Origin: Bacillota bacterium | Lineage (GTDB): Bacteria > Bacillota_I > Bacilli_A > RF39 > UBA660 | Reading direction: 5' to 3' | Length of the DNA: 64,000 nucleotides | NCBI GenBank assembly: GCA_015059485.1 | Contig: SVAH01000002.1 | Coordinates: 88,391-152,390, forward strand | Part shown: positions 44,387 through 53,905 of the stretch, one piece after another | How the letters are laid out: the number at the start of each line of letters is the position of its first letter | Position numbering within the stretch: position 1 is the first letter of the stretch | Notes under the pieces: model-generated | Databases searched by the model: none | Told to the model about the DNA's origin: nothing | Seen by the model: only the letters and a program-made list of their open reading frames with translations | Position numbers and translations under genes: made by a program

Positions 44387-45337
44387 TTAATCCCTTCTTA
44401 TTTTAAGTAGTTTTTTTCCTTTTTCAGTATTAAAGTATTCATTGATAATTTCTTCATTTATTATTTTTTCATCAACACCCATATTATAACATTTAATATT
44501 TATAAAAGAAATTATTAATTTCTCAAAATATTCTTCATTATCTGCTATTTCATCACATATTATATCTGCTATTTCATTATTTTCAAACATAAGCATTCTT
44601 GAATCGCTTATTTCATTTCCTGGAATTATTAACTTTTTATCTTTAAGATATTTATTCCATTTATAATCTAAAGTTATTAATTCAGTCAATAAATCTTCAT
44701 ATAGATACGGATTATTTCCAGACAAGAATTTTATTAATCCTTGAATGGCTAAAACTATATTATCCTCTATATTTTCAACAAATATTTGTTCATAACTGCC
44801 TAATTCTTTTTCTATTTCATTTTTATAATAATTTCCTATATCATTTAAATCTATGTCATAAAAATATTCATGTAAATCTTGACTAAATAAATTAAATCCA
44901 TAGAATAAAAAATTATGTTGCAACTCAGTTAATGAACACATTGATATAATTTTACTTGGTAGTGGCATATCATAAAATTCTACTGAATATGGTAATAACT
45001 TTGATAACAATTTTTCTTCTTCAAAAATTCTTTTAATTAATGTTTGATCATTGTTAAAATATTTTATTTCATTAAATAAATTTTTTTCTTCTTTAGTAGC
45101 TTCACTTAATAATATTTTTTTATTTAATATTTGATAAGCATCTAAAAATGCTACTTGTATTACAGAACTTGATACCATATATAATGGTATAGAATTACTT
45201 TCATAATACATTTTCAATTTTTTTGCATAATTATCATATAAATTAATAACGTTTTCACTTTGATTATTTATTCCTTGATTTAAAACATTTTCATAAATAA
45301 ATGTTCTAAATATATCATTACTATTATTTTTTTCCAT
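44387..45337 (-). CDS. Soluble protein of unknown function
   Basis: 316 aa, acidic and mostly helical, with no signal peptide or transmembrane segment and no recognised motif. It ends two bases before the prfB start, so it likely shares the prfB-tilS-ftsH transcript. Start ATG after GAGGTGGGTTT. Confidence 0.6.
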   Translation of the reverse strand: MEKNNSNDIFRTFIYENVLNQGINNQSENVINLYDNYAKKLKMYYESNSIPLYMVSSSVIQVAFLDAYQILNKKILLSEATKEEKNLFNEIKYFNNDQTLIKRIFEEEKLLSKLLPYSVEFYDMPLPSKIISMCSLTELQHNFLFYGFNLFSQDLHEYFYDIDLNDIGNYYKNEIEKELGSYEQIFVENIEDNIVLAIQGLIKFLSGNNPYLYEDLLTELITLDYKWNKYLKDKKLIIPGNEISDSRMLMFENNEIADIICDEIADNEEYFEKLIISFINIKCYNMGVDEKIINEEIINEYFNTEKGKKLLKIRRD

Positions 45338-45406
45338 AAACCCACCTCAATTTTTATATATAATAATTCTTTATTCCAAAATAATCAAGTATATATTAAA
45401 CGAAAA

Positions 45407-45432
45407 AAACACTAATTAATATCAGTGTTTTT
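45407..45432 (-). terminator. Intrinsic terminator of htrA
   Basis: AAACACT/AGTGTTT stem with an eight-to-ten-base loop and seven T on the minus strand. Confidence 0.85.
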
Positions 45433-46564
45433 AAAAATCATCATTTTGACCTAAAGTTACTTCTATTTTCTTTTCTTTATTATCACGTAGTACAGTTAAA
45501 GTAACTTTATCTCCTACATCATATTTATAAAGATAGTATTTTAAATATGCAACATTTTTAACTTCATCATTATTAATTTTTATTATAATATCTCTTTTCT
45601 TTAAACCAGCCTTTGCTGCTGGTGAATCTGCTTCAACTGAATCTACATATACACCTGTTCTTGATTCTTCAAAATTTTCACTAAAGAAACTAGTATCCAT
45701 TTCAGAAATATTATACATTGATACTCCCAAATATGGTCGAGTAACTTCTTCTTTTTTTTCTAATTTTTCAGCATAATGTGACGCTATTTCAATAGGAATA
45801 GCAAATCCCATTCCTTCAACACCACTACTTACAAGTTTCATAGATGTTATTCCAATAACTTCTCCATTTACATTCGCAAGTGGGCCACCACTATTTCCAG
45901 AATTAATTGCTGCATCTGTTTGAACAGCAGTCATAACCCAATCACTCATTGCAGAATAATTTGTACTAGAAGAACTAACTTCAATTAGTCTATTCTTGCC
46001 TGATAAAATTCCTCTTGTTACTGTCCATGAATATGCACTATCCAGTGGAGCACCTACAGCAAAAACTGTATCTCCAACTTTTGCATTTTCACTACTTCCC
46101 AAAGTTGCTACTTTCATTCCTTCAAACGAATCTATTGATAAAACTGCTATATCTGCATATTTATCACTGCCTAATATTTCTGTTTCAATTTTTTTACCAT
46201 TTGTAAAGGTTACATAAACTTTATTTCCACCTGATATTACATGGTTATTAGTAAAAATATAACCTTTCTTTGACTCTTCTTTATAAACAAATCCTGTTCC
46301 AGAACCAATTAACTTATCATTTTTATATGTTTCAACAACTACTACTGCATCATATATTTTATCAACTGATTCTGATAATCCAGTTTCAGTAATACTTACA
46401 TCTTTTACAACTTTTGTAGTATTAACGTTTTTTGTTTCAATAAAATTCGTTGGGAAAAAATAGATTATTGCATACATTCCTCCTGCCCCTAAAAAGAAAG
46501 TAACAATAACTAATATAATTTTTGAAAATACTTTGCCAGTATTATTTTTTAATTTTTCAAACAT
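45431..46564 (-). CDS. htrA: HtrA/DegP-like membrane-anchored serine protease
   Basis: 377 aa. One N-terminal transmembrane helix (15-36) anchors an S1C trypsin-like domain with catalytic His (FTNNHVISGG), Asp (YADIAVLS) and Ser (INSGNSGGPLAN), followed by one PDZ domain (about 275-375, GVYVDSVEADSPAAKAGLKKRDII). It degrades misfolded exported proteins. Start is the ATG at 46564 after GCGAGG. It begins one base after the stop of the AbiD/F-like gene. Confidence 0.92.
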   Translation of the reverse strand: MFEKLKNNTGKVFSKIILVIVTFFLGAGGMYAIIYFFPTNFIETKNVNTTKVVKDVSITETGLSESVDKIYDAVVVVETYKNDKLIGSGTGFVYKEESKKGYIFTNNHVISGGNKVYVTFTNGKKIETEILGSDKYADIAVLSIDSFEGMKVATLGSSENAKVGDTVFAVGAPLDSAYSWTVTRGILSGKNRLIEVSSSSTNYSAMSDWVMTAVQTDAAINSGNSGGPLANVNGEVIGITSMKLVSSGVEGMGFAIPIEIASHYAEKLEKKEEVTRPYLGVSMYNISEMDTSFFSENFEESRTGVYVDSVEADSPAAKAGLKKRDIIIKINNDEVKNVAYLKYYLYKYDVGDKVTLTVLRDNKEKKIEVTLGQNDDF

Positions 46565-46565
46565 T

Positions 46566-47495
46566 TTATAACCTCGCAATCTCTTTATAATTTTCTGGAA
46601 ATCCCATTTTATCTAAAACTTTATTAACTGGTATTACACTCAATTTTCCTTCAAGAACATCTATTTCATAAGAAACTTCATTTAATAATAATGTAAAATC
46701 ATCTTTTCTAAGTAAGAACTTAAATATTATTAAAACTGCAAATAGATCCTCTTTACCATATATATATTCTCCATCCATAATATCAACATTTAATAATTGA
46801 TGATATTTAGTATTATATATAGGCTTTTGAGCTCTGTGTTCAAACACTATATCTTCATGTGCACATAAATTTCTATAATTAGAAAGAATTGTTAAATAAC
46901 TACTTAAATCTTGATAATTAACATTAAAAATTTCAGCAATCTCTTTTTGATTTTCTATTTTTAAAATTCCATATAATTCGCTAACAATTCCAAAAGATAG
47001 GACTTTTACAACAATCCATGGAGGTATATATCCATAATTTGCTATATAATGACTTGTTGCTGCATGCTGTCCACCATTAATTCTAATTTGTCTTTTCATT
47101 TTTTTTAATAAATCATTAACTTGTCTTATCTTGTCAGGGTCACGATTAAAATTTTTAGGATTTAAATAATTTTTTTCAGTAATACCAAATGTTTTTGATA
47201 AATTATATGCAATGACACTTTTGATATTATTTTCTATAATAAGAATGTTTTTAAATATTATATTTCTAAGCTGTCTATCAAAATTAAATAAAGCATATAG
47301 TTCCCTAAAATTAGTACCAGGAATAAATTTTTTACTTTCTGGGGATCTTAAAAATAGATGTCTATAGCCACTAATAAAGAAATAATTTTCACGAAGCAGT
47401 ATTTCTTTAGTATTATCTACATCATCTATAATTAATCCCTTTTCTTCTAATATTTCAATTTGTTCATCGATTGTTTTAAAAATCTTATTCATCAT
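46566..47495 (-). CDS. AbiD/AbiF-like (Abi_2) protein with HEPN-type motif
   Basis: 309 aa. The family features are LIIDDVDNTKEILLRENYFFISGYRHLF near the start, a central FDRQLRNIIFKNILIIENNIKSVIAYNLSKTFG and the NYRNLCAHEDIVFEH box. The last contains R-x4-H, the catalytic pattern of HEPN RNases. Abi_2 proteins are linked to abortive phage defence in Lactococcus, and others are housekeeping or RNase-associated. It sits directly upstream of htrA in an otherwise core neighbourhood. The second of two adjacent ATGs (47495) follows AGGGTGAGA. Confidence 0.8.
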   Translation of the reverse strand: MMNKIFKTIDEQIEILEEKGLIIDDVDNTKEILLRENYFFISGYRHLFLRSPESKKFIPGTNFRELYALFNFDRQLRNIIFKNILIIENNIKSVIAYNLSKTFGITEKNYLNPKNFNRDPDKIRQVNDLLKKMKRQIRINGGQHAATSHYIANYGYIPPWIVVKVLSFGIVSELYGILKIENQKEIAEIFNVNYQDLSSYLTILSNYRNLCAHEDIVFEHRAQKPIYNTKYHQLLNVDIMDGEYIYGKEDLFAVLIIFKFLLRKDDFTLLLNEVSYEIDVLEGKLSVIPVNKVLDKMGFPENYKEIARL

Positions 47496-47596
47496 TCTCA
47501 CCCTACTATAGAACATTATATCACAAAGTACATTTTAATAGTATATTTTTTATGTGTTTATTATGTTATAATTATGTGAAAGGTTGGTGAAAATTT

Positions 47597-48580
47597 ATGC
47601 CTCAATTAATTACTCATAATATTTTTGCTACTGAAGTTTACGAAAATTTAAACCAAGATATACAAAAAAGTATTTGCAATAGTTTACCAATATATAAAAT
47701 GTATGCTCAAAGCTTTGATACATTTATATATTATTTTTCACTAAACTTCAAAAAAGTAAAACTAATGACTAATTTAAGAAAAAAAGGCCACAAAACAAAA
47801 GTTAATAAATATTTTATTAATATGATAAACAATATCAAAACATTAAATCTTGAAAAAAATGAAGAAGCACTTGCATATTTATTTGGCTCTATAACTCATT
47901 ATGTTTTGGATAGCACATGTCACCCTTTTATTTTTTATAAAACAGGAGTATATAGTAAAAATAATAAGAAAGATACTAATAAATATAAGGGACTACATAT
48001 GAATATGGAAACAAATATTGACGCCTTTTTCTACATAAATAAATTTAAAAAGTCCTTTCATAAAGTAAATACTACTAAAGATTTTATTCCCAAAATTAAA
48101 TTTTCTAAAAATTTGGAATTGATTATGAACAAAACTATTAAAGATACATTTAATATTGATAATTCTGCAAAATACTATTTTAAAGGTTATAATAATTCCA
48201 GGTGGTTATATCCATTAATCATAAATGATAAACATGGCATCAAAATAAAAATATATAAAGTATTAGATAAATTACTTTTTTTTACAAATTATAAATTTGA
48301 ATATTTTTCTACATATATAAAACAACCTAAAATTTATTATTTAAATATCGAACATAAAAAATGGGTATTTCCAAGTAATGAAAAAATCAAGAGTAATGAA
48401 TCTTTTATTGATTTATATAATAAAGCTATTAAAAAAGCTATTATACTAATTACAGGTGCTTATAATGTATTAAATGGTACAGTTAAAATAGAAGAGTTTG
48501 AAAAAAAGATTGAAAATTTATCTTATGTTAGAGGACTTGATTGCGATAATAGTACATACATGAAATATTTTGAATTTTAG
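47597..48580 (+). CDS. Zinc-dependent phospholipase C-like protein
   Basis: 327 aa, plus strand, no signal peptide. The N-terminus MPQLITHNIFATEVYENL, the LFGSITHYVLDSTCHPFIFY segment with the metal-ligand histidine and aspartate pattern, and MNMETNIDAFF match the PLC/S1-nuclease-like fold of the Zn_dep_PLPC family. A cytosolic location differs from secreted alpha-toxin relatives, so the substrate may not be a phospholipid. Good AAAGGTTGGTG ribosome-binding site, with TATAAT upstream. It converges on cwlD with a four-base overlap. Confidence 0.75.
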   Translation: MPQLITHNIFATEVYENLNQDIQKSICNSLPIYKMYAQSFDTFIYYFSLNFKKVKLMTNLRKKGHKTKVNKYFINMINNIKTLNLEKNEEALAYLFGSITHYVLDSTCHPFIFYKTGVYSKNNKKDTNKYKGLHMNMETNIDAFFYINKFKKSFHKVNTTKDFIPKIKFSKNLELIMNKTIKDTFNIDNSAKYYFKGYNNSRWLYPLIINDKHGIKIKIYKVLDKLLFFTNYKFEYFSTYIKQPKIYYLNIEHKKWVFPSNEKIKSNESFIDLYNKAIKKAIILITGAYNVLNGTVKIEEFEKKIENLSYVRGLDCDNSTYMKYFEF

Positions 48581-49233
48581 TAATAGCAAATTATTGCTTC
48601 TGCAATATACTTAGCTATTTTTTCTTGATATTCTTCTTTAACAAGTTTATTTTTTTCTTTATAATTAGACAAAAAACCACACTCAATTAATACACCTTCT
48701 GGCTTTAGTTTCGAATACATATAAGTTGTAGTTGGAATTTTCTTTATACTTCTATTTGTTTGGATTTTACTATTTAAATATTCTTGTATAGTTTTGGCTA
48801 TTAATTGATTATTCTTTTGGTTATTATTATAAAAAACTTGAGGGCCATAATAACTTGAATCATCTAAATAATTTAGATGAATAGATAAGTATAAATTAGC
48901 ATTAGAATTATTAATAATTTTTATCCTATTATCAAAATCACTTCTTTTTCTATTTCTTATATTTGGACTACTCAAATCATAATCTCCACTTCTTGTTAAA
49001 ATTACTGTTGCACCATTAATTGATAAATAGTATTCTAAATACTTTGAAATATTTAAATTAATATTACTTTCATATACTGTATTTGAAACTGTTCCTGGAT
49101 CTTTACCACCATGTCCAACATCTATTACTATTATTTTTCCAGATAATGGTAAACTTGCTTCAACTTTCAGATAAGCAAATACAAAAAATAAAATGATAAA
49201 TGCAAATAAATTTTTAAAATAATATTTTTTCAT
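48577..49233 (-). CDS. cwlD: N-acetylmuramoyl-L-alanine amidase, CwlD-like
   Basis: 218 aa. Signal-anchor helix (1-25) followed by an Amidase_3 domain with zinc ligands in VIDVGHGGKDPG, YESNINL and SIHLNYLDD and the catalytic glutamate in LIECGFLSN. CwlD makes muramic-delta-lactam in spore cortex, which is needed for germination. The position a few genes from rplM-rpsI matches the Bacillus order rplM-rpsI-...-cwlD, which favours CwlD over a vegetative amidase. Confidence 0.85.
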   Translation of the reverse strand: MKKYYFKNLFAFIILFFVFAYLKVEASLPLSGKIIVIDVGHGGKDPGTVSNTVYESNINLNISKYLEYYLSINGATVILTRSGDYDLSSPNIRNRKRSDFDNRIKIINNSNANLYLSIHLNYLDDSSYYGPQVFYNNNQKNNQLIAKTIQEYLNSKIQTNRSIKKIPTTTYMYSKLKPEGVLIECGFLSNYKEKNKLVKEEYQEKIAKYIAEAIICYY

Positions 49234-49256
49234 ATTTAAGTATATTAATCATTAAA

Positions 49257-49280
49257 AAAAATAATCACTTGGATTATTTA
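49257..49280 (-). terminator. Intrinsic terminator of the 210-residue membrane gene
   Basis: AATAATCC-AAGT-GATTATT stem and eight T on the minus strand. Confidence 0.7.
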
Positions 49281-49910
49281 ATTTGATTTACGATCTACAA
49301 TTAATTTTGGAAATTTAAATTTACTTTTTTGAATATCATTATTATTTTTTTTAACTTTTTTATTTTTGATTTTTACTAACTTACTTAATTTTTCATAATC
49401 AACAATAGCTAATTTTAATTGTTTTTTCTTCTCTTTTCCACTATCTTTATTAGTTATATACTTAAATTTTTTGTATGTAATTTTATTTACTTTTAAGCCA
49501 ATTTTTATTTCTAATGTTTTTATATTTTTATTATTTTTTAAATCATCTTTTTCTACTTTTTTACTATTAACAAAAATATCTAAAGACACTACTTGAGAAA
49601 ATCTATATATTTTTTCATTTAGTTTCAATTCTTTAAAAGATTCATTATAAACAATATTATGATGATTCATAATAACCCAATCTTTATTATTACTATTGGA
49701 TGTTATTTTTGGAAATCTAAAAATTTTAATAAAAATAAATCCAATAACATAAAATGTCATTTTATATCCCAACAAAAAGAATAATATGGAGAAACTGAAA
49801 AACCAAATAAAACTGGAATAACCAACTGGTATAACTAATAATGAAAGTACTAACATTATACAACCAAGTAGAAAAAATGATAATCTAAAGATTGTTTTAA
49901 TTAAATCCAT
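49278..49910 (-). CDS. Membrane protein with lysine-rich cytosolic tail, unknown
   Basis: 210 aa. Three hydrophobic segments in the first 75 residues (two tightly packed), then a Lys/Asn/Ile-rich soluble domain with beta strands and a very basic end. No recognised family. The ATG at 49910 is chosen because GGGTGAGA precedes it. Confidence 0.55.
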   Translation of the reverse strand: MDLIKTIFRLSFFLLGCIMLVLSLLVIPVGYSSFIWFFSFSILFFLLGYKMTFYVIGFIFIKIFRFPKITSNSNNKDWVIMNHHNIVYNESFKELKLNEKIYRFSQVVSLDIFVNSKKVEKDDLKNNKNIKTLEIKIGLKVNKITYKKFKYITNKDSGKEKKKQLKLAIVDYEKLSKLVKIKNKKVKKNNNDIQKSKFKFPKLIVDRKSN

Positions 49911-50093
49911 GTTTCTCACCCACTTCTAAACCATATTCGCTTGCCCTATATTATATACTAATTTTTTTAAATATCAAGAAAAAACAACAACTACTCACTA
50001 TATTTTTAAAGAATTTGTTTATCTTTTTTAAACATATTTCAACTATATAATATCATATTTAAGATTTTATAGTCAATTATTTTATAAACAGCA

Positions 50094-50119
50094 AAAAAAG
50101 CCAGTATACACTGACTTTT
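50094..50119 (-). terminator. Intrinsic terminator of rplM-rpsI
   Basis: AAGTCAGT/ACTGGCTT stem (one G-T pair) with a four-base loop and seven T on the minus strand. Confidence 0.85.
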
Positions 50120-50137
50120 GAAATATTGAAATAAGTT

Positions 50138-50557
50138 TTAACGTTTTGAAAATTGTGGTGCACGACGTGCTTTTTTAAGTCCTGGTTTCTTACGTTCTTT
50201 AACTCTTGGATCTCTTGTAACAAATCCAGCTGTTTTTAAGATTTTTCTATAAGAATCTTCACTAGTAACATCAGTATTTGAATCAAATTCAATTAATGCT
50301 CTTGTAATACCTAATCTTATAGCACCAGTTTGTCCAGAGAAACCTCCACCTTTAACTGTAACATTAATATCAACATTATTTTCATTACCAGTTAATACTA
50401 GTGGTTGTTTTAAATCCTTAACTAATGTTGCATATGGCATATACTCATTAACATCTATACCATTAACTGTTATTTTACCAGTACCATTAGTAAGTCTTAC
50501 TTGTGCTTGTGAACGTTTTCTACGTCCAGTAGCTGTCCATACTTGTTTACTTGCCAT
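50138..50557 (-). CDS. rpsI: 30S ribosomal protein S9
   Basis: 139 aa. [27 protein letters not shown] at the start and the basic tail [25 protein letters not shown] are diagnostic. The tail reaches the ribosomal P site. Start after AGGAGGCATTAAA. Partner of rplM in the usual operon. Confidence 0.98.
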   Translation of the reverse strand: MASKQVWTATGRRKRSQAQVRLTNGTGKITVNGIDVNEYMPYATLVKDLKQPLVLTGNENNVDINVTVKGGGFSGQTGAIRLGITRALIEFDSNTDVTSEDSYRKILKTAGFVTRDPRVKERKKPGLKKARRAPQFSKR

Positions 50558-50568
50558 TTTAATGCCTC

Positions 50569-51000
50569 CTAATCAACTTTCATTTCTATAGGTTTTTGAG
50601 CTGAATGTTTATGATCTGTTCCTCTATAAACAAATAACTTTTTACCCATTTGTCTACCAAGTCTATTATGAGGAAGCATTCCCTTAATAGCTCTTTCCAT
50701 CATTTCTTCAGGATAACTTTCGATCATTGTTTTAGCGTTTCTTTCTCTTAAACCTCCTGGGAATCCACTGTGATTATAATACATTTTATCATTTAACTTA
50801 TTACCAGTTAAATTAACTTTTTCTGCATTAATAATAATTACATAATCACCACAATCAACATGAGGTGTATATGTAGGTTTGTGTTTTCCTCTTAAAACAG
50901 TAGCTGCTTTAGTTGCTACACGTCCTAAATTTAAACCTTCGGCATCAATAACATACCACTTACGTTCAATATTTTCTTTTTTTTGCATAAATGTACTCAT
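50569..51000 (-). CDS. rplM: 50S ribosomal protein L13
   Basis: 143 aa. [42 protein letters not shown] and [19 protein letters not shown] are L13 signatures. Start is the ATG at 51000 with GGAAGGA upstream. The eight codons before it belong to the leader. It is preceded by a strong promoter and a structured leader. Confidence 0.98.
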   Translation of the reverse strand: MSTFMQKKENIERKWYVIDAEGLNLGRVATKAATVLRGKHKPTYTPHVDCGDYVIIINAEKVNLTGNKLNDKMYYNHSGFPGGLRERNAKTMIESYPEEMMERAIKGMLPHNRLGRQMGKKLFVYRGTDHKHSAQKPIEMKVD

Positions 51001-51009
51001 AATTATTTT

Positions 51010-51076
51010 TCCTTCCATAATCATTATTTTTTTCGACTTTCCCAGGGTCTAAAAAACAACGAAAATAAAATGTACC
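51010..51076 (-). ncRNA. L13-type ribosomal protein leader (rplM autoregulation)
   Basis: In the message, GUUGUUUUUUAGAC...GUCGAAAAAA forms a long stem enclosing CCUGGGAAA, between the promoter and the rplM start. It resembles the L13 leader found upstream of rplM in Firmicutes, where excess L13 represses its own operon. The match is from memory of the motif, not a covariance search. Confidence 0.6.
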
Positions 51077-51083
51077 AGTTAAA

Positions 51084-51112
51084 ATTATATGCGATAATAC
51101 CCTAAAAGTCAA
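51084..51112 (-). promoter_or_regulatory. rplM-rpsI promoter
   Basis: TTGACT-N17-TATAAT on the minus strand. Confidence 0.9.
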
Positions 51113-51130
51113 ACATTTTTAATACTTTTA

Positions 51131-51853
51131 TTAATATTTTATATTTTTTAAGTATAATCCTCTAGCAAATGCAGTTGGTAAAACTCTTTTTTTATTATAA
51201 TTATCTAACATATCCTTAATATATTCTTTATCTATTTTTCCTTTTCCAACTTCAATTAATGCTCCGACTAGATTACGAACCATATATCTATAAAAACTTT
51301 TGCCTGTAAATTCTATTTCAATAATCCCATTCACTTCTGAAAAAGATATATCATAAATAATTGCTTCATAATTTTCTCTTTCACCACTAACAAAATTTTT
51401 AAAATTATGTACACCTAAAAATTCTTTAGAGGCTTCCTTCATTAATTCTATATCTAATTTATTTTTTTCATAATACACATAATCAGATAATATAGGATTA
51501 TATTGTCCATTATTAATCTTATAAACATATTTTTTCTCGGTTACATTAAATCTAGCATGAAAATCGTCATTAACTTGTACACAATCTTTTATGTAAATAT
51601 AAGGTTTTACCAAACTATTAATTGCTTTTTTTAATCCTTCTTCTGTTATATTAATATCCAAATCAAAATGTGCTTTTTGATCTAAAGCATGTACCCCTCG
51701 ATCTGTTCTTCCTGCTCCTTTTATTACTACTGAACCTTTATTAATTTTAGTCAAAGCATCTTCTATTACTCTTTGTACACTATTATTATCTTTTAATCTT
51801 TGAAATCCATTAAATTTTGAGCCATCATAACTTATACTTATCAAATATCTCAT
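51131..51853 (-). CDS. truA: tRNA pseudouridine(38-40) synthase TruA
   Basis: 240 aa. The catalytic aspartate lies in GAGRTDRGVHALDQKAHFD. YRYMVRNLVGALIEVGKGK and the final AFARGLYLKNIKY are diagnostic. It shares one base with the upstream EcfA2-like gene. Gene order EcfA-like/truA/rplM/rpsI matches Bacillus. Confidence 0.95.
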   Translation of the reverse strand: MRYLISISYDGSKFNGFQRLKDNNSVQRVIEDALTKINKGSVVIKGAGRTDRGVHALDQKAHFDLDINITEEGLKKAINSLVKPYIYIKDCVQVNDDFHARFNVTEKKYVYKINNGQYNPILSDYVYYEKNKLDIELMKEASKEFLGVHNFKNFVSGERENYEAIIYDISFSEVNGIIEIEFTGKSFYRYMVRNLVGALIEVGKGKIDKEYIKDMLDNYNKKRVLPTAFARGLYLKNIKY

Positions 51854-52467
51854 TATACGCCTCTATAAATTCCTTTTATAAGTTCTTTTATATCTATATA
51901 ATCATCCAATTTTGAATACTTTCTACGAGCAGTTTTTACAAAATCTATTATATCTGGCATATCTGTATAATCATATATTTTATCAAAATAAATATCTTTT
52001 GCACTTAGTTCCATTATAACTTTTTTATTTTCAACAACTAAAATAAAATCTATACAATCTAGTATATTATCTAATCTATTTGTAATAAAAATTACAGTTT
52101 TATCATATTTACTAACCATCTTTTTAAACAGAGCCTTAAAATAATTAAATTCTTTTTCTAAAAAATTATTATCAAAATCACTAAGTATTATTCTATCTTT
52201 ATTTTCAAGTAATTTGATCATTAATTCAACTTTCTCAATTTCATTTGATGAAAGAACATTTAAAGGTTTCATTTTATCTTCACTATTTAACAAACATATT
52301 CTAAATGCTTCATCTATTTTTTCATTATTTAAATTTTTAAATTTATCTTTTATATACTCATTTAAAATCATACCTGTCAAAAAATCTTTTTCTAAATTCT
52401 CTTCATCTATATTTAAATCATTATCTATACCAATAATTGCAGTAATCTTATTTTTTTTAATTTCCAT
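51853..52467 (-). CDS. Degenerate EcfA2-like protein without Walker A
   Basis: 204 aa. The C-terminal third keeps EcfA2 features: VLSSNEIEKVELMIKLLENKDRIILSDFDNN in place of the signature/Walker B block, a switch-like VIFITNRLDNIL, and the family end DIIDFVKTARRKY...YIDIKELIKGIYRGV. There is no P-loop, and the N-terminal third is almost gone. The position between an EcfA1-like gene and truA is that of ecfA2 (ybaE) in Bacillus. It probably cannot bind ATP in the usual way, so it is a decayed or repurposed ECF ATPase. Start at the ATG 52467. Confidence 0.65.
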   Translation of the reverse strand: MEIKKNKITAIIGIDNDLNIDEENLEKDFLTGMILNEYIKDKFKNLNNEKIDEAFRICLLNSEDKMKPLNVLSSNEIEKVELMIKLLENKDRIILSDFDNNFLEKEFNYFKALFKKMVSKYDKTVIFITNRLDNILDCIDFILVVENKKVIMELSAKDIYFDKIYDYTDMPDIIDFVKTARRKYSKLDDYIDIKELIKGIYRGV

Positions 52468-52482
52468 CACTATCACCACTTT

Positions 52483-53124
52483 TTACTTTAATACTCTTGA
52501 TATTTCTTGATAAGTTACATCCATATATTCTTTTAAATCTATATCATTATTTTGCGCATAACACTCTTTAAGAAAATGTATTAACTTTTCAAAATTATTT
52601 TTCCTAGTTGTATTTTTAAATATATCCGGATAAATATTTAAAAAATAATTTATACTACTAACTAACATTGTTTTATTATCTATATTATCAATGCTACCAC
52701 CTTCAAGAATGCTAAACAAAATTGCATCATAACTTATACAACATAATGTTGCTTCGATACTTAATCCTGAATTTCGATTTTCCTCTTGAAATTCTATATA
52801 ATCATTTATTAGTTTTTCTTTATCACTTAATTTTAGATTATTCAACTTGTTCATCTCAACAATTATTTGATTTAAATCTTTATTAAATTCTTTATACTCA
52901 AATCTAATTATTGATATAATATTTAATACTTTATTAATTACATCATCATCTAATAAGAAAAATGCCCTATCATATTTTAACAAGTAATTGCAGCCTTCTA
53001 TAAACATAATTATTCTTTCTTCATCTTCAGTAGAATAAAATTCTTCTAAAAATGAATTATTTAATACTAATAATTGATTTTGAATAGTTATTGCATTAAT
53101 AATTGTTCCCAACTTAACTTTCAT
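52483..53124 (-). CDS. Soluble helical protein in the former ecfT-like locus
   Basis: 213 aa, helical and acidic, without transmembrane segments, so not an EcfT. No motif recognised. It lies between the two degenerate ECF ATPase relatives with gaps of 15 and 21 bases, so the three probably act together. Start ATG after GGGGGATAATAAT. Confidence 0.55.
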   Translation of the reverse strand: MKVKLGTIINAITIQNQLLVLNNSFLEEFYSTEDEERIIMFIEGCNYLLKYDRAFFLLDDDVINKVLNIISIIRFEYKEFNKDLNQIIVEMNKLNNLKLSDKEKLINDYIEFQEENRNSGLSIEATLCCISYDAILFSILEGGSIDNIDNKTMLVSSINYFLNIYPDIFKNTTRKNNFEKLIHFLKECYAQNNDIDLKEYMDVTYQEISRVLK

Positions 53125-53145
53125 ATTATTATCCCCCATAAAAAT

Positions 53146-53832
53146 TTATTTCCATAATTTATCTATCAGAATATTTTTATCATAATAAATACTATTAATT
53201 AATTTATAAGTTTTTAATTGTAATGATAAATCTATCATAAATGGTAATTTAAAACCTAATCTTTTTAATAACTTTTCTTCTAATAATACTTTATCTGAAT
53301 CACCATAAGCTATTATTTTTCCTTCATTCAATATATAAGTTTTATTAGTATTGAATAATTCATTCAAATCATTACTTACTATAATATATTTTATATTATT
53401 AAGTTTTAAATATTCTATAATTTTATTTTTATCATCATTAGACACATAAGTAAATATATTATCAAAACTTATAAATCCATTATTAATTAATATTCCTCGT
53501 AATATGGATAGTTTTATTTTGTCATGATTTTTTAGATTGTTTGGATTATTTAGTAAATTAACACCCGGAAGTAATTTTTGAACTAATCTTTTTTGACTAT
53601 CGCTTAAAAGTAAATATTTCAGTTCATCTTCTACACTTGAAGAAAAAAATATATTTTTTTTATAAATTCTTATAACGCCATACTTTTCTTCTAATACTCT
53701 TAGGAGTGATGTTTTTCCACTTGGCGATGGACCAATTAAAGATAGATTATCATCAAAAATAAAATCAATATTTTCCAATATTTTTTTATTATTTTTGGTT
53801 AAATTGTATTTTTCTAAAAAAATACTTTCCAT
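53146..53832 (-). CDS. Degenerate EcfA1-like ABC ATPase relative
   Basis: 228 aa. A P-loop-like GPSPSGKTSLLR at 33-44 is retained with changed glycines. The Walker B position reads GFISFDN with no catalytic glutamate after the aspartate, and the LSGGQ signature is replaced by LKNHDKIKLSILRG. The C-terminal LGFKLPFMIDLSLQLK is typical of EcfA1. Binding of ATP may persist but hydrolysis is doubtful. First gene of a run leading to truA. Start after GGAGGATTTTT. Confidence 0.65.
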   Translation of the reverse strand: MESIFLEKYNLTKNNKKILENIDFIFDDNLSLIGPSPSGKTSLLRVLEEKYGVIRIYKKNIFFSSSVEDELKYLLLSDSQKRLVQKLLPGVNLLNNPNNLKNHDKIKLSILRGILINNGFISFDNIFTYVSNDDKNKIIEYLKLNNIKYIIVSNDLNELFNTNKTYILNEGKIIAYGDSDKVLLEEKLLKRLGFKLPFMIDLSLQLKTYKLINSIYYDKNILIDKLWK

Positions 53833-53905
53833 AAAAATCCTCCAAAATGTTTAGTTATTATAACACTTATTTTAAAAAAGACAAACACTTTCATGTTTAT
53901 CCCTA

